A DNA stretch of 64,000 bases from Exiguobacterium sp. (GTDB lineage Bacteria; Bacillota; Bacilli; Exiguobacteriales; Exiguobacteriaceae). Below are positions 29,005 to 38,191 of the stretch, piece by piece. The position numbers and the translations under genes were made by a program. The first letter of the stretch is position 1; each line of letters opens with the position of its first letter. Location of the stretch: assembly GCF_020832205.1 (NCBI RefSeq), contig NZ_JAFIFD010000024.1, positions 44,224 to 108,223 of the forward strand. Direction: 5' to 3'. The notes under the pieces are model-generated. The model worked only from the letters and a program-made list of their open reading frames with translations, had not been told where the DNA came from and did no database searches.

Positions 29005-30144
29005 TCACAATTGTCGTGTCGACAAGATGACGATCGTGTCATCGAGCACCGTATAGTAAGCGTCCTCGAACGACTGACGTTCGTTCGCCTCGAGATGGAA
29101 GATGCTGACGCCCCCGCGTTCGCCCTCTGCCGATTCGTGGACAAAATATGTCCCAGCGAGCACGCGCTCGAACGGGGCCGTGTCTAAATAGCGCGCGCCC
29201 GTCGTCGCATCGATGAGTTCCGTATGCTCTGCCGACTCTTCGACTTTGATGAAGATCGTCGAGCCGACATCATCGTACGTGAAGTCGATCGGTTCGTAAG
29301 CGCCCCAATCGATGACCCCGACCTCACGCAATACGTCAGGTGCCGTCAGTTCGTAAATCGTCTCTTCGTTCGCTTCATCGATGAACGCCGCGAACCGGAG
29401 ATGTCCATCTTTCTCTCCGAGATACTGCACGGTGTCCCCTTCCCCGTGCAGCCGAATCAAGTCCTCGAACGGAACTTCTTCCGCCTTGGCCCAAATCGAT
29501 TCGACGGCCTCTTCGAGAGAGCAGACGAGGATCGCCTCCGAGTGGTCAATCGGGTCGTCCGGGGAGACCCGGCCCGATTCTAGCGCGTCATAATAATCGA
29601 ATTCGTCGAGGCGTGCGTTGCAGACGACGTACGGGACCCCTTCGAACTCGGTCGTGAACAAATACAGTTCCCGGAAACGTCCGGCCTGACCGATGAGCCG
29701 CTCATCGCGAATCCGCTCTTGGCGGCCCGTCTCGGCGTCAAAAAGCCACGCCTCGTCTGTCGATTCATAGTTCGTCAAAAAGAGGAAGTAACGATCCGCG
29801 AGCGCCCAATAGAGTGTGCTGTTGCCCCGTTTCTCGAACGTGGCGAGCACGTCTTCACGGCCGGAACGATAGTCGAGCGCGACGAGCTCGGTCCGGACGA
29901 CACCCGACCGGTCCGGTGTCTCGTTCAAAAAGTACACGCGGCCGTTGCTCATGAACAGTTTAGAGATTCCGTAGTCTTCATAAGGGCGCCGGTTGATCTT
30001 GGTGACGGCCCCGTCCACCTCATCGAAACGATAGATGGAGAAACCTGTCTCTCCTGACTTTTCGCGATAGTAGACGGATGAGTCGGTGACGGCGATCAAA
30101 TCCTCATGGCTGATCGGCATCGCTCTAGCATCGACAATTCTCAT
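29005..30144 (-). CDS. hypothetical protein, beta-propeller-like (379 aa)
   Basis: A soluble acidic protein with repeated short strand patterns such as NGRVYFLNETPDRSG, DRYFLFLTNYESTDEAWLF and GSTIFIKVEESAEHTELID, suggesting a beta-propeller. No family is recognised and there is no signal peptide. Its start overlaps the preceding gene by four bases (ATGA), so the two are coupled and probably act together. The converging neighbour is the Xer-like recombinase. Confidence 0.7.
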   Translation of the reverse strand: MRIVDARAMPISHEDLIAVTDSSVYYREKSGETGFSIYRFDEVDGAVTKINRRPYEDYGISKLFMSNGRVYFLNETPDRSGVVRTELVALDYRSGREDVLATFEKRGNSTLYWALADRYFLFLTNYESTDEAWLFDAETGRQERIRDERLIGQAGRFRELYLFTTEFEGVPYVVCNARLDEFDYYDALESGRVSPDDPIDHSEAILVCSLEEAVESIWAKAEEVPFEDLIRLHGEGDTVQYLGEKDGHLRFAAFIDEANEETIYELTAPDVLREVGVIDWGAYEPIDFTYDDVGSTIFIKVEESAEHTELIDATTGARYLDTAPFERVLAGTYFVHESAEGERGGVSIFHLEANERQSFEDAYYTVLDDTIVILSTRQL

Positions 30145-31352
30145 AAGGCACCTCTTTCATAAGGAGACTCGAGCGGCTCGACAGTGACGAGTCCAGGCGG
30201 CCGTTTCGGGAACGAGACGCGTAAATGTGCGTATTCGATGACCGACTGATGGGGGTCGGATTTCTCGATCCAACGGACGCGTTGTTGATTGGCGAGCGCG
30301 TGCCCGATTTTCTCTTCGATTTGGAATTTAGAAATACCCCGGTACGCAACTTCTTGTATATACGTCGCCTCGTCCGACTCGAACTGTTGCCAAATCCCCA
30401 TGACGAGTTGACCGAGCGCCGAGACGCGATGGTCTGGCAGCCGTACCGTCCGTAACGTCTGTTCGACTTCATTCAGGCAAACAATCGGATCGTCGGCGAC
30501 CGCGAACAAGCGCTTGGCGGAGTTGTTCATGACACGATAGCGGCGTTTGCCACTCTCGAGCCGAAGCACTTGAGCGTAAGGCTCGACCGGGACGCCATGG
30601 AAGAACGTCTCCGTCCCGCCCCAGGCAAAACCGAACGAGGGATCGAATTTTCGAATCGTCCGCATGAAGGCGAGCATGAAGTCCTCGACTTCCCGCCGCT
30701 CAAGCCGGAGCCATTCCGCAAGGGCGAGCGGACCTCGTTCTTTCGAGATGCGATCGACCGGGAAAAATAAATCCCCCTCACTGAGTCGATGGGGCCGAAG
30801 CTCCGTCCCGTCAGCGCGGTAGTCTGTCGCCGGTCGCCCGCTCCGTCCGGCGTAGACGATCCACTCATCATCCGTGCTTTCGAACGCATACGCCTGGTGG
30901 GCCCAAGGCGGCGTCACGTATAAAGCCGGGTACTCCTCGTACGTCTCAAGGTGCAAGTACGAGCGGTCATTCCAAACTTGGGCGAGCAGACGGACGATTT
31001 CGCCTGTCTCTGAATCTTTCGGAGCGATGTAGTTGCCGGTGTTCCCGATATACGTCAACAAGTGGAAATCGTAGGCGTGGTACAAATGGCGGACGATCCG
31101 TTCGAACACAGCGGCGACCATGCGCTCGAACAAGGGATGCTCTTCGCTCCGGTCGACCGTCGTCGCGTCGACGGTGCACATAAGCCAGCCCATCCGTTCA
31201 TAAAGCCGGACCCGGAGCGGATAGAAGATGAGCGGAGACGAGGACGCGTGGATCTCGGTCAGTCCGAGATTGGCCATATTTTCGACCTGGAGCGTGAAGC
31301 CGCTCCGTCTCAGCTGCTCCTCCATCTTTTTCTTCCAATTGATCGTCTCCAT
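30141..31352 (-). CDS. hypothetical protein (403 aa)
   Basis: A soluble protein with no signal peptide and no family I can name. Regions such as YHAYDFHLLTYIGNTGNYIA and YALYVTPPWAHQAYAFE-like segments are aromatic-rich; the C-terminal part (ALGQLVMGIWQQFESDEATY) is helical. It lies 64 bases downstream of the patB-like gene and overlaps the next gene by four bases, so all three may share a transcript. The function is unknown. Confidence 0.68.
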   Translation of the reverse strand: METINWKKKMEEQLRRSGFTLQVENMANLGLTEIHASSSPLIFYPLRVRLYERMGWLMCTVDATTVDRSEEHPLFERMVAAVFERIVRHLYHAYDFHLLTYIGNTGNYIAPKDSETGEIVRLLAQVWNDRSYLHLETYEEYPALYVTPPWAHQAYAFESTDDEWIVYAGRSGRPATDYRADGTELRPHRLSEGDLFFPVDRISKERGPLALAEWLRLERREVEDFMLAFMRTIRKFDPSFGFAWGGTETFFHGVPVEPYAQVLRLESGKRRYRVMNNSAKRLFAVADDPIVCLNEVEQTLRTVRLPDHRVSALGQLVMGIWQQFESDEATYIQEVAYRGISKFQIEEKIGHALANQQRVRWIEKSDPHQSVIEYAHLRVSFPKRPPGLVTVEPLESPYERGAL

Positions 31353-31416
31353 CGTCTCACCTGCTTTCTAGCGCCATGTTCGTTGGCTCGTTGTGAAATT
31401 TTTCCCGTTTCTCGTT

Positions 31417-32607
31417 TCATACAAACGCGTTTCCTGTGCGTTGTTCATTCTCGCCCACTTGCCGAATCAAGCGCTCGAGAGCCTCGTCGATGAGGGTGCG
31501 ACGCGTCCCGAAGTTCAATCGTTCGAACGAGCGCCCGGATTCCCCGAACGGCACCCCTGGCGAGAGGAAGATGCGAACGTCTTCTTGCAGCCACTTCTTA
31601 CGCGCCTCCGGTTCGAGACCGAGCGGCTCGAAGTCGATCCAGAGCAGATAGCTCGCCTCAGGCATATAACAAGTCAGTTGCGGCATCGAATCACGGAAGC
31701 GACCGACGACATATTGCGCCTGTTCCTCGAGCTCGGCCGTCAACTGATCGAGCCACCGCTCGGCCCGGGGGTCCGTGTACGCCGCGATGATGGCCGTATT
31801 GGCGAACGGCGTCGGCAGGACGTGATGTTTGTTCTGGACTTGGATGATGCGCTTGCGCCAGGCGTCATCCGGACAGATGATGTACGAAGCGAACAGTCCT
31901 GCGATGTTGAACGCCTTCGAAGGCGCACTCACCGTGATGACTTGTTCATCGAGCTTTCCGATCGCAACGTGCTGTTGGGACGGATAGGTCAAGTCGGCGT
32001 GAATCTCATCGGCGACGATGATGACGTCATGACGTCGCGCCAACTCGATGACACGAGCGAGCTCGGACTCCGTCCACACGCGTCCGACCGGATTGTGCGG
32101 CGAGCAGAGTAAGAACAGTTTCGCTTGGCGCATCGCCGCCTCAAGGGCGTCAAAGTCCATTTCGTAACGACCATTGACTTGGATGAGCGGGGCGTCGAGC
32201 AGTTCACGCTTCAATCCTGTCACGAGTTCATGGAACGGAGGATAGACGGGTGACTGGATGACGACCCCGTCCCCTTCTTCGGTCAACGCCTCGACGATAT
32301 GGGTCAGCCCGGGGACGACACCGCTTGAGAACAAGACATGGTTCGGGTCGAACTTGACGTCATGACGACGACTGTACCAGTCACTGACCGCTCGTTGTGC
32401 ATCACGGGAGAAGAGTGTATACCCAAACTCCCCCGTCGCTGCCCGTGCCGTGAGTGCCTCGCTGATGGCGGGTGCGGTGCGGACATCGATATCCGCCACC
32501 CATAACGGGAGCACATCCGATTTCAAATGGAACCAGCGCTCAAGTCCATCCCATTTCACCGAGTCGGTGCCGGTCCGGTCGAGCGTTTGATGTAAGATTG
32601 ATTTCAT
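31417..32607 (-). CDS. patB: MalY/PatB family aminotransferase (C-S lyase)
   Basis: A 396-residue fold-type I PLP enzyme. The N terminus (TDSVKWDGLERWF, then LPLWVADIDVRTAPAI) is the MalY/PatB hallmark, and the PLP lysine is in TVSAPSKAFNIAGLF. Family members cleave cystathionine or cysteine conjugates to pyruvate, ammonia and a thiol. The ATG at 32607 lies 6 bases after GGAGGG; an ATG two codons earlier abuts the site. It may lead an operon with the two unknown genes downstream. A divergent gene starts 118 bases away. Confidence 0.9.
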   Translation of the reverse strand: MKSILHQTLDRTGTDSVKWDGLERWFHLKSDVLPLWVADIDVRTAPAISEALTARAATGEFGYTLFSRDAQRAVSDWYSRRHDVKFDPNHVLFSSGVVPGLTHIVEALTEEGDGVVIQSPVYPPFHELVTGLKRELLDAPLIQVNGRYEMDFDALEAAMRQAKLFLLCSPHNPVGRVWTESELARVIELARRHDVIIVADEIHADLTYPSQQHVAIGKLDEQVITVSAPSKAFNIAGLFASYIICPDDAWRKRIIQVQNKHHVLPTPFANTAIIAAYTDPRAERWLDQLTAELEEQAQYVVGRFRDSMPQLTCYMPEASYLLWIDFEPLGLEPEARKKWLQEDVRIFLSPGVPFGESGRSFERLNFGTRRTLIDEALERLIRQVGENEQRTGNAFV

Positions 32608-32725
32608 GTTCATCCCTCCTCTTCTTACTGTAACAAAAATGAAGAGGTCCTTGTCGGCAAAAGCGTGGCAGATTTTCGAGACGTGGTCTATAATCGAGCA
32701 AGACAAAGACATGGAGGTGAGAACG

Positions 32726-33382
32726 ATGACCGTGACCGTCATCCGCCATAAGCGGCGAAAACGGGCCGCATTTTATGTGACGACAGAAGGCGTCGAGCTC
32801 CGTATCCCGGCCCGGCTCCCGCAACGGGTAGTCGATGCCATCTTGCGCGACCACGCGGACTGGATCGAGACGCGGCTTGCTGCCATACCGCAAGTGAGCC
32901 CGTTGCCGGAAAATCGTCTCTTCTACCGGGGCGACACGTTACCTCTCATCCGTTCAAGCTCCACCCGTTCGTTTACATATGACGGGGAGAAGTTCCTCTG
33001 CCCAGGCCACTGGGACGAACCGACGTTACGAGACGCGTACGAGCGCTGGCTCCGCGAGGAGGCGCTGCGGCATGTCACGGAACGCGCGGCGCGTTACGAG
33101 CGGTTGCTCGGGGTGCGTGCGACAAACATTCGGATCGGCCACCAAAAGACGCGTTGGGGCTCCTGCAGCTCAACAGGCACCATCTCGATCAACGTCCGCC
33201 TCATGCTCGCCCCACCGGAAGTGCTCGATTATGTGATTGCGCACGAGTGGGCGCATCTCGTCCATTTCGATCATTCAAAATCTTTTTGGTCGACCGTCGA
33301 ATCGGTCTATCCGAACGTGGCATGGGCGAAGGATTGGCTCCGACAAAATGGACATACGCTGCGCATCAAAAAAACCAATTGA
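32726..33382 (+). CDS. YgjP-like M48-type metallopeptidase domain protein (DUF45)
   Basis: A 218-residue protein of the YgjP/DUF45 family. The zinc motif HEWAH spans H173-H177 in LDYVIAHEWAHLVHFDHS, and the preceding family signature is IGHQKTRWGSCSSTGTISIN. These proteins often act with restriction or toxin loci but also occur alone, as here. GGAGGTGAGAACG precedes the ATG at 32726. A TATAAT at 32689-32694 may belong to its promoter. Confidence 0.9.
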   Translation: MTVTVIRHKRRKRAAFYVTTEGVELRIPARLPQRVVDAILRDHADWIETRLAAIPQVSPLPENRLFYRGDTLPLIRSSSTRSFTYDGEKFLCPGHWDEPTLRDAYERWLREEALRHVTERAARYERLLGVRATNIRIGHQKTRWGSCSSTGTISINVRLMLAPPEVLDYVIAHEWAHLVHFDHSKSFWSTVESVYPNVAWAKDWLRQNGHTLRIKKTN

Positions 33383-33418
33383 ACGAGGGCGTTTCCTGCC
33401 CCGGACGATTGGTTTTAA
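33371..33418. terminator. terminator between YgjP-like and PAS-MCP genes
   Basis: AAAACCAAT pairs with ATTGGTTTT around an inner hairpin (GGGC...GCCC), followed by AATTCTT. It can serve both converging genes. Confidence 0.7.
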
Positions 33419-33422
33419 TTCT

Positions 33423-34328
33423 TCAGATGACCGTGGTGAACTGCTCGGTCGCGCCGTTCAACGATTCGGCCGACTGTTCGATGCTCTCGAACCGACGCAA
33501 TGTCTCTTCCATGATGGTCACGCTGGCGTGGATGTCCTCGTTCGATCGTGATACCCCGTCGACGATGGAGGCGAGCTCTTTGTTCATCCCGTCCGTATTG
33601 GCGCGCACTTCGATGACGGCACGTTCGACGAGACGGGATAGGTTGCGTACTTCTGTCGCGACGACGTTAAACCCGTTCCCGTGCTCCCCGGCCCGGGCCG
33701 CTTCGATTGCCGCATTGAGCGACAATAAATTTGTCTGCGCGGCGATTTCTTTAATCGTGCTCGCGATTTTCGTAATCTCACTGGCTTGCTCTTGCAGCTT
33801 CCCGAGCGTCGACAAGTTGACGGACGCGTCCCGCTCAAGGCGCTCGATCGTCTTCTTCAAATGATGGCTCTCTTCCATACCGCTCTGAGCCCGCGCGTCC
33901 AAGTCTTCTGCCAAGTCCCGGAATGAGCGCGCATAACGTTCGATCGTCAGCTGCCGATCGGTGATGTCCGAAGCGATTTTCACGACACCAACGACCTCGT
34001 CCCCTTCGAAGATCGGCATATACGTCGCCTCGAGCCAGATCGATTCGCCGCGGGCGTCGATGCGCTCGATCTTGTCGGATGCACTGAAGCCGCTGAACAG
34101 TTTGTTCCAAAACGCCTGATAATCGGAACTGCCGACGAATTGCGGCGTGCAGAACAAATGGTGTTGCATGCCGATCATCTCATCACGGCGATATTTCATC
34201 GTCTTGGCGAACAAGTCGTTCACGTCGACGACGCGGCGCTGACGGTCGAAACGGATCATCGCCATATTGGCGGCGATTGTAGTCAAGACGTCCGGTGCTG
34301 CGAGCGTACGATTGCTAAGTTGTGTCAT
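33423..34328 (-). CDS. PAS domain-containing methyl-accepting-like signal protein
   Basis: A 301-residue cytoplasmic protein: a PAS domain (about 15-125; FDRQRRVVDVNDLFAKTMKY, VVGVVKIASDITDRQ) followed by an MCP signalling coiled coil with the conserved hairpin tip EIAAQTNLLSLNAAIEAARA and GNGFNVVATEVRNLS. It has no membrane segment and no ligand-binding outer domain. It should signal to CheA/CheW, perhaps sensing redox or light via the PAS domain; cofactor residues cannot be judged. The start could also be a GTG five codons earlier. Confidence 0.9.
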   Translation of the reverse strand: MTQLSNRTLAAPDVLTTIAANMAMIRFDRQRRVVDVNDLFAKTMKYRRDEMIGMQHHLFCTPQFVGSSDYQAFWNKLFSGFSASDKIERIDARGESIWLEATYMPIFEGDEVVGVVKIASDITDRQLTIERYARSFRDLAEDLDARAQSGMEESHHLKKTIERLERDASVNLSTLGKLQEQASEITKIASTIKEIAAQTNLLSLNAAIEAARAGEHGNGFNVVATEVRNLSRLVERAVIEVRANTDGMNKELASIVDGVSRSNEDIHASVTIMEETLRRFESIEQSAESLNGATEQFTTVI

Positions 34329-34500
34329 TCCGATTAATCCCACCTTAGTTACATGAATTGTATTAGGACTTTATCCCTTTAATGTGTTGGAATTTCAGTT
34401 TACCGTGTGAGAAAAGTCCCGCCTAGTGAGGATTTGTACAGATGGTCAATATCTTGAGTTTGAAGTATTTACCATGTAGAATCCTTTTCATTAAGCAAGA

Positions 34501-34526
34501 AAGGAACACCCGAAATTGGGTGTTCC
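34501..34526 (-). terminator. terminator of the paralogous lipoprotein genes
   Basis: GGAACACCC pairs perfectly with GGGTGTTCC; on the minus strand TTTCTT follows. Confidence 0.7.
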
Positions 34527-34553
34527 AGATGTTTTTCAGCGCCGGTTGTTTCT

Positions 34554-35822
34554 TCATTTGAACGCTTGGGGGAATACGTCCTGGAACGTCTCAGCCCCTT
34601 CACTCGTCAACTTAAACTGCCGCTCTGTGTCAATCTCTTTTATGTAAACATCAAGCTTACTTGACCTTTTGTGATAGGAAAGCTCAAACTGTTGGCCACG
34701 GTTTCCTTGGAATAGCGTCAAATAGTTGTACGCGCCGGACTCACCGACTCGTTTCGTCGGGTTCGCTTCATTAAGCGCTTCAATCAATCGCTCATGCGCA
34801 TCATGGCCGAGACTGATCGCATCCGGGTAATAAAACGGCACGTTCGGTTGATAAGCGCTTCGATGTAGATAGGCGAGTGACATAGGTTCAACTTCTGATG
34901 GTTCTCGTAACAGGGCGTTGGGGTGAAAACGAATCGAGAGCTTCTTCGTGACAATCTGTCCGTCTAACTCAAACGTTAATTCATATAATGGAGACGGTTG
35001 AAGAGGGTCTAATGTTTTTTCCTCAACTAACGCCCGTACCGAAACGTGGTCTGCCCCTTGAACGAAGTCGCTGTCGTGTATCGGGTGCGTCCCGTAGTAT
35101 CTGCCATCATGTGAAAGGAGCATATAAGGTAGATTTGTACTCACATCATACCCGAGCGCGACGTATGTGTCTTGTTTAACGAGGTAAGGTGCAAAGTCGA
35201 AATACGGATGATAAATCCCTTCATCTCCGATACCGAATTCGATGACCCCATTGAAGCTAGGTGAGATTGTCATCAATGTTTCGGTGAACGGTCGTATTCT
35301 CTGTCCTTGACCGTCTTCATAAATCGAGTCTTTACGCTGTAGCGTGTCCCGCGCCTCATCTGCGGCCGATTCGATATGAGGGCGTATTGGTATTTCGATT
35401 CCTTGCTCGTCCTTCAGAAAATCAGGACGTGTCTCAAGCTTGACGGCCCGATATCCTTCAAGATGATTGGATTGACAGAGCGCATAGAGCGACTCCCCTT
35501 CGACATATGCGACTTGGGAGAACGCGTACGTCGTTCCATCTTGCTCAGTGAAGGGCATTCGTGTTGCATAGGCGATACCGAGCATCGTCAAAGCCTCCCC
35601 TTCGATTTCAGAGACCAGCTCCTGCTCCTCACATTGTGTGAGAATCGTTTTCGGGTCGGCTTGTTGGACCTGTTCATCCATCGTCACACGTTCGGCCGTC
35701 CAATGGGACTCGATATAATTATACCGCACGACATCCTCCGATTCATCGCAACCTGATAGCGTAAGGATGAGTCCGAAGGCGATCAAATAGAAGTATTTAG
35801 TTTTACATCTTTCTCGATTCAT
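34554..35822 (-). CDS. hypothetical lipoprotein, paralogue B
   Basis: A 422-residue exported protein with a lipoprotein signal (FGLILTLSGCDES; Cys is the lipid site). It is a paralogue of the gene directly upstream: both end with the pattern KRxGExGAY, GQQF, DVYI and a shared C-terminal KLTSEGAETF. No known family is recognised. The start is uncertain: a GTG at 35834 overlaps the upstream stop, but the ATG at 35822 gives a better signal peptide. The pair is an operon made by tandem duplication. Confidence 0.75.
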   Translation of the reverse strand: MNRERCKTKYFYLIAFGLILTLSGCDESEDVVRYNYIESHWTAERVTMDEQVQQADPKTILTQCEEQELVSEIEGEALTMLGIAYATRMPFTEQDGTTYAFSQVAYVEGESLYALCQSNHLEGYRAVKLETRPDFLKDEQGIEIPIRPHIESAADEARDTLQRKDSIYEDGQGQRIRPFTETLMTISPSFNGVIEFGIGDEGIYHPYFDFAPYLVKQDTYVALGYDVSTNLPYMLLSHDGRYYGTHPIHDSDFVQGADHVSVRALVEEKTLDPLQPSPLYELTFELDGQIVTKKLSIRFHPNALLREPSEVEPMSLAYLHRSAYQPNVPFYYPDAISLGHDAHERLIEALNEANPTKRVGESGAYNYLTLFQGNRGQQFELSYHKRSSKLDVYIKEIDTERQFKLTSEGAETFQDVFPQAFK

Positions 35823-35830
35823 GGCGACAC

Positions 35831-37114
35831 TCACTTTCTCACTTGGGGGAAGTACGAAAAGAACGTCTCGGCCCCTTCACTCGTCAATTTATACGTCTGT
35901 TCCGACAAGAGGTCGGTGATGTACACGTCATGTTTCTTCGACCGTTGTTTAAACGAGATGGCGAACTGCTGTCCTTTCAAGCCGTCCACGATTGTCAGTA
36001 GTGGGTACGCACCCGTCTCGCCGCTCCGTTTGACGGGCTCGGCCAACTCGATGGCCTCGATTAGCTCATCCATATCGGTCCCCGCTGCCTTGAGGACGTC
36101 CGGGTAACCGAGCGTCTCGTCAAAATTGAACGGTTTCTTATGGACGTATACATATGGCTCCGCACCCCGATTCGCCAACTGTTCGTCTGCGAATTGCTGC
36201 CTCAGATCTCGGTCTTCTTCTGTACTGAACGTCCCTTCCCGATACGTCAAGGTCACTTCAGACGTCTCGCTCTTCCCCTCTTTCTTATAATGAAATGCAA
36301 AAATCGGGTAAGACACATCCGGTATGAGGACATCCGCATCGAGCGGTAGCCGTTCGACCTCGAGTGACTCGAAGCGAGGGGCCGACTCCGTCGCATCGAA
36401 CGTCACCTCGAGTGGTTGGGAAGAGATGTGTCCGTCCCCGTATCGCATCAAGATGTAAGGTAACGACTCGCTCTCGCTCGATGCGAACATCATCTGGATA
36501 TCACCGATCCCTGCGGACGCCGGTTCAAACATATGAAGCGGGAACAACGGCGGCCATCCGTCGATTGCAATCTCGATTTCACCGTAGAACGCCTGTGAGT
36601 AAGAGAACACGGCATCACGGAACGGTTCGAGCTTGAACGGATGGTCCTGCAACGTATCCGCTTTGAGGAATGCTTCCTTGTCCGATGCTGAGACCGGTAA
36701 CACGACCGGTGCCCGGTCGACCGGTTGCGCGGAGGCGACTTGTTGCGGGAACGATTGAACGACTTCCGCCTGGAGGTACGGCGAGACCATGTCCCGGCAG
36801 ACCGCGTACAGTTGGTCCCCTTCCACATACGTGACCGCCTTGTACATGAAGTCATCTCCTGCGTTCGTGAACGGAGGACGGCTCACTACGATTGTATCGT
36901 GTACAATCAGTTCACCCTCGAGTACCGTCGTCAATTCACCCGTACACGCCTCGAGCACCGTTCCGACATCAGTCATCGGCTTCTTATCTGTCGTATAATG
37001 GCCGACAATCCAATGTTCATCGATATAATCTAATTTCAGTGCGCTGTCCCGCTCGCTCCCGCACCCTGAGAGGATGAGCAGACTCAACGCGATTGCTATC
37101 ATTTTCGGCTTCAA
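35831..37114 (-). CDS. hypothetical lipoprotein, paralogue A
   Basis: A 427-residue lipoprotein: signal MKPKMIAIALSLLILSGCGS with the lipobox LSGC. It shares its whole layout and the C-terminal motif TYKLTSEGAETF with the gene downstream. TTG start at 37114, 8 bases after AAGGGG; an ATG lies four codons later. It should be anchored on the outer face of the membrane. The function is unknown. Confidence 0.78.
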   Translation of the reverse strand: MKPKMIAIALSLLILSGCGSERDSALKLDYIDEHWIVGHYTTDKKPMTDVGTVLEACTGELTTVLEGELIVHDTIVVSRPPFTNAGDDFMYKAVTYVEGDQLYAVCRDMVSPYLQAEVVQSFPQQVASAQPVDRAPVVLPVSASDKEAFLKADTLQDHPFKLEPFRDAVFSYSQAFYGEIEIAIDGWPPLFPLHMFEPASAGIGDIQMMFASSESESLPYILMRYGDGHISSQPLEVTFDATESAPRFESLEVERLPLDADVLIPDVSYPIFAFHYKKEGKSETSEVTLTYREGTFSTEEDRDLRQQFADEQLANRGAEPYVYVHKKPFNFDETLGYPDVLKAAGTDMDELIEAIELAEPVKRSGETGAYPLLTIVDGLKGQQFAISFKQRSKKHDVYITDLLSEQTYKLTSEGAETFFSYFPQVRK

Positions 37115-37176
37115 TCGTACCGCCCCTTTTTTCTTGATGCTCCAATTTTACCATTATCTTACTTATTAAAATACAT

Positions 37177-37200
37177 AAAAAACCCGCCTTGTGGGCGGGC
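37177..37200 (-). terminator. terminator of the DUF302 gene
   Basis: On the minus strand GCCCGCC-CACAA-GGCGGG is followed by TTTTTT. Confidence 0.85.
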
Positions 37201-37208
37201 GTCATCAC

Positions 37209-37592
37209 TTATACACTTCGATCGATGGCACGCGTCAGTCGCGTCTCGACATCTCTGGCGATCGACTGGAGCGAATCATCTTCAATCAACTCAATCAGTT
37301 TCGTCGGCTTCGGCATCCCGACATGAGTCGCGCCGTCCTTCGTGAACACGGCGAGCTTGCACGGGAGGAAATAGCCGCCCTCGCGGTGCGCCGTCAACAC
37401 TTTTTTCGCCTCTTTCGGGTTACACACCTCAAGGATGCGATAGTCCCCGTCAATCGCCTGTCCTTTTTCCTCGAGCGTCTCGCTCAAATCGAAATCCCAC
37501 AACACGCCAAACTCTTCTTCTTTGAGCGTCACTTTCAACTTCTCGACGACATCCGCCACCGATTGATCCGTCTTCACTGTGTAATCAAACAT
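37209..37592 (-). CDS. DUF302 family protein
   Basis: A 127-residue protein of the DUF302 family. The N-terminal TDQSVADVVEKLKVTLKEEE followed by FGVLWDFDLSETL is characteristic, and NPKEAKKVLTAHREGGYFLP with a conserved Cys-Lys is typical of the end. Family structures are alpha-beta; the function is not known. The ATG at 37592 has AAGGAGGGAAACGC in front. Divergent from the Spx paralogue. Confidence 0.88.
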   Translation of the reverse strand: MFDYTVKTDQSVADVVEKLKVTLKEEEFGVLWDFDLSETLEEKGQAIDGDYRILEVCNPKEAKKVLTAHREGGYFLPCKLAVFTKDGATHVGMPKPTKLIELIEDDSLQSIARDVETRLTRAIDRSV

Positions 37593-37766
37593 GCGTTTCC
37601 CTCCTTGGTTGTAGTCTCTTTCGTCATGTACCCGAACTCGCTTAGAACGAACCGTACTGTCCTCATGAAAAAAAGTGTATGTGATTTGAAACATATTCTT
37701 GCTCCGTCTCGTATGGATGAGAGAAAATAAAATGATCCAACCTTACAAAAAGGAGATGTGGTTGTC

Positions 37767-38162
37767 GTGGCGGTCACCGTATTCACGCATACAAGTTGCA
37801 GTTCTTCCCGCAAGACGATCGATTGGTTACGTGAACAGAATATCCCGTTCATCGAGAAAAAATTGACCGATCAAGGGATGTCATTCAACGAGTTCAAAGA
37901 TATGCTCCGACTCACCGAGAATGGGACGACCGACCTGTTGTCCGTACAGAAGAGTGTGTATAAACAGGCGGCGGACCAATTGGATGAGATGTCGCTCCGC
38001 GAACTGTATAGTTTTGTGGCGACGCACCCACAGATTTTGAAAAGTCCGATCGTCGTCGATGACAACCGAATCCAGATCGGGTTCAGCGAGAAAGAGATTC
38101 GCACGTTCATCCCCCGACATGACCGGATCGCCGAGCTCAAACGATTGCTCGACAACAAGTAA
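37767..38162 (+). CDS. Spx/ArsC family regulator with CxxS motif
   Basis: A 131-residue Spx-like protein, exactly the length of Bacillus Spx. It matches Spx along its length (WLREQNIPFIEKKL, LRLTENGTTDLLS, SPIVVDDNRIQIGFSEKEIR). Spx binds the RNA polymerase alpha C-terminal domain and redirects transcription under thiol stress. The redox switch CxxC is here SCSSSRK, that is Cys then Ser, so no intramolecular disulfide can form. I chose the GTG at 37767 because it gives the Spx-like N terminus; the ribosome site AAGGAG is 11 bases upstream, and a GTG at 37758 is too close to it. Confidence 0.85.
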   Translation: MAVTVFTHTSCSSSRKTIDWLREQNIPFIEKKLTDQGMSFNEFKDMLRLTENGTTDLLSVQKSVYKQAADQLDEMSLRELYSFVATHPQILKSPIVVDDNRIQIGFSEKEIRTFIPRHDRIAELKRLLDNK

Positions 38163-38191
38163 GAGCCCTGCCGAAGCAGAGCTCTTTTTCT
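38161..38191. terminator. bidirectional terminator between spx-like gene and metI
   Basis: AAGAGC-CTGC-cgaa-GCAG-GCTCTT forms a hairpin with single-base bulges, followed by TTTTCTT. Confidence 0.8.
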
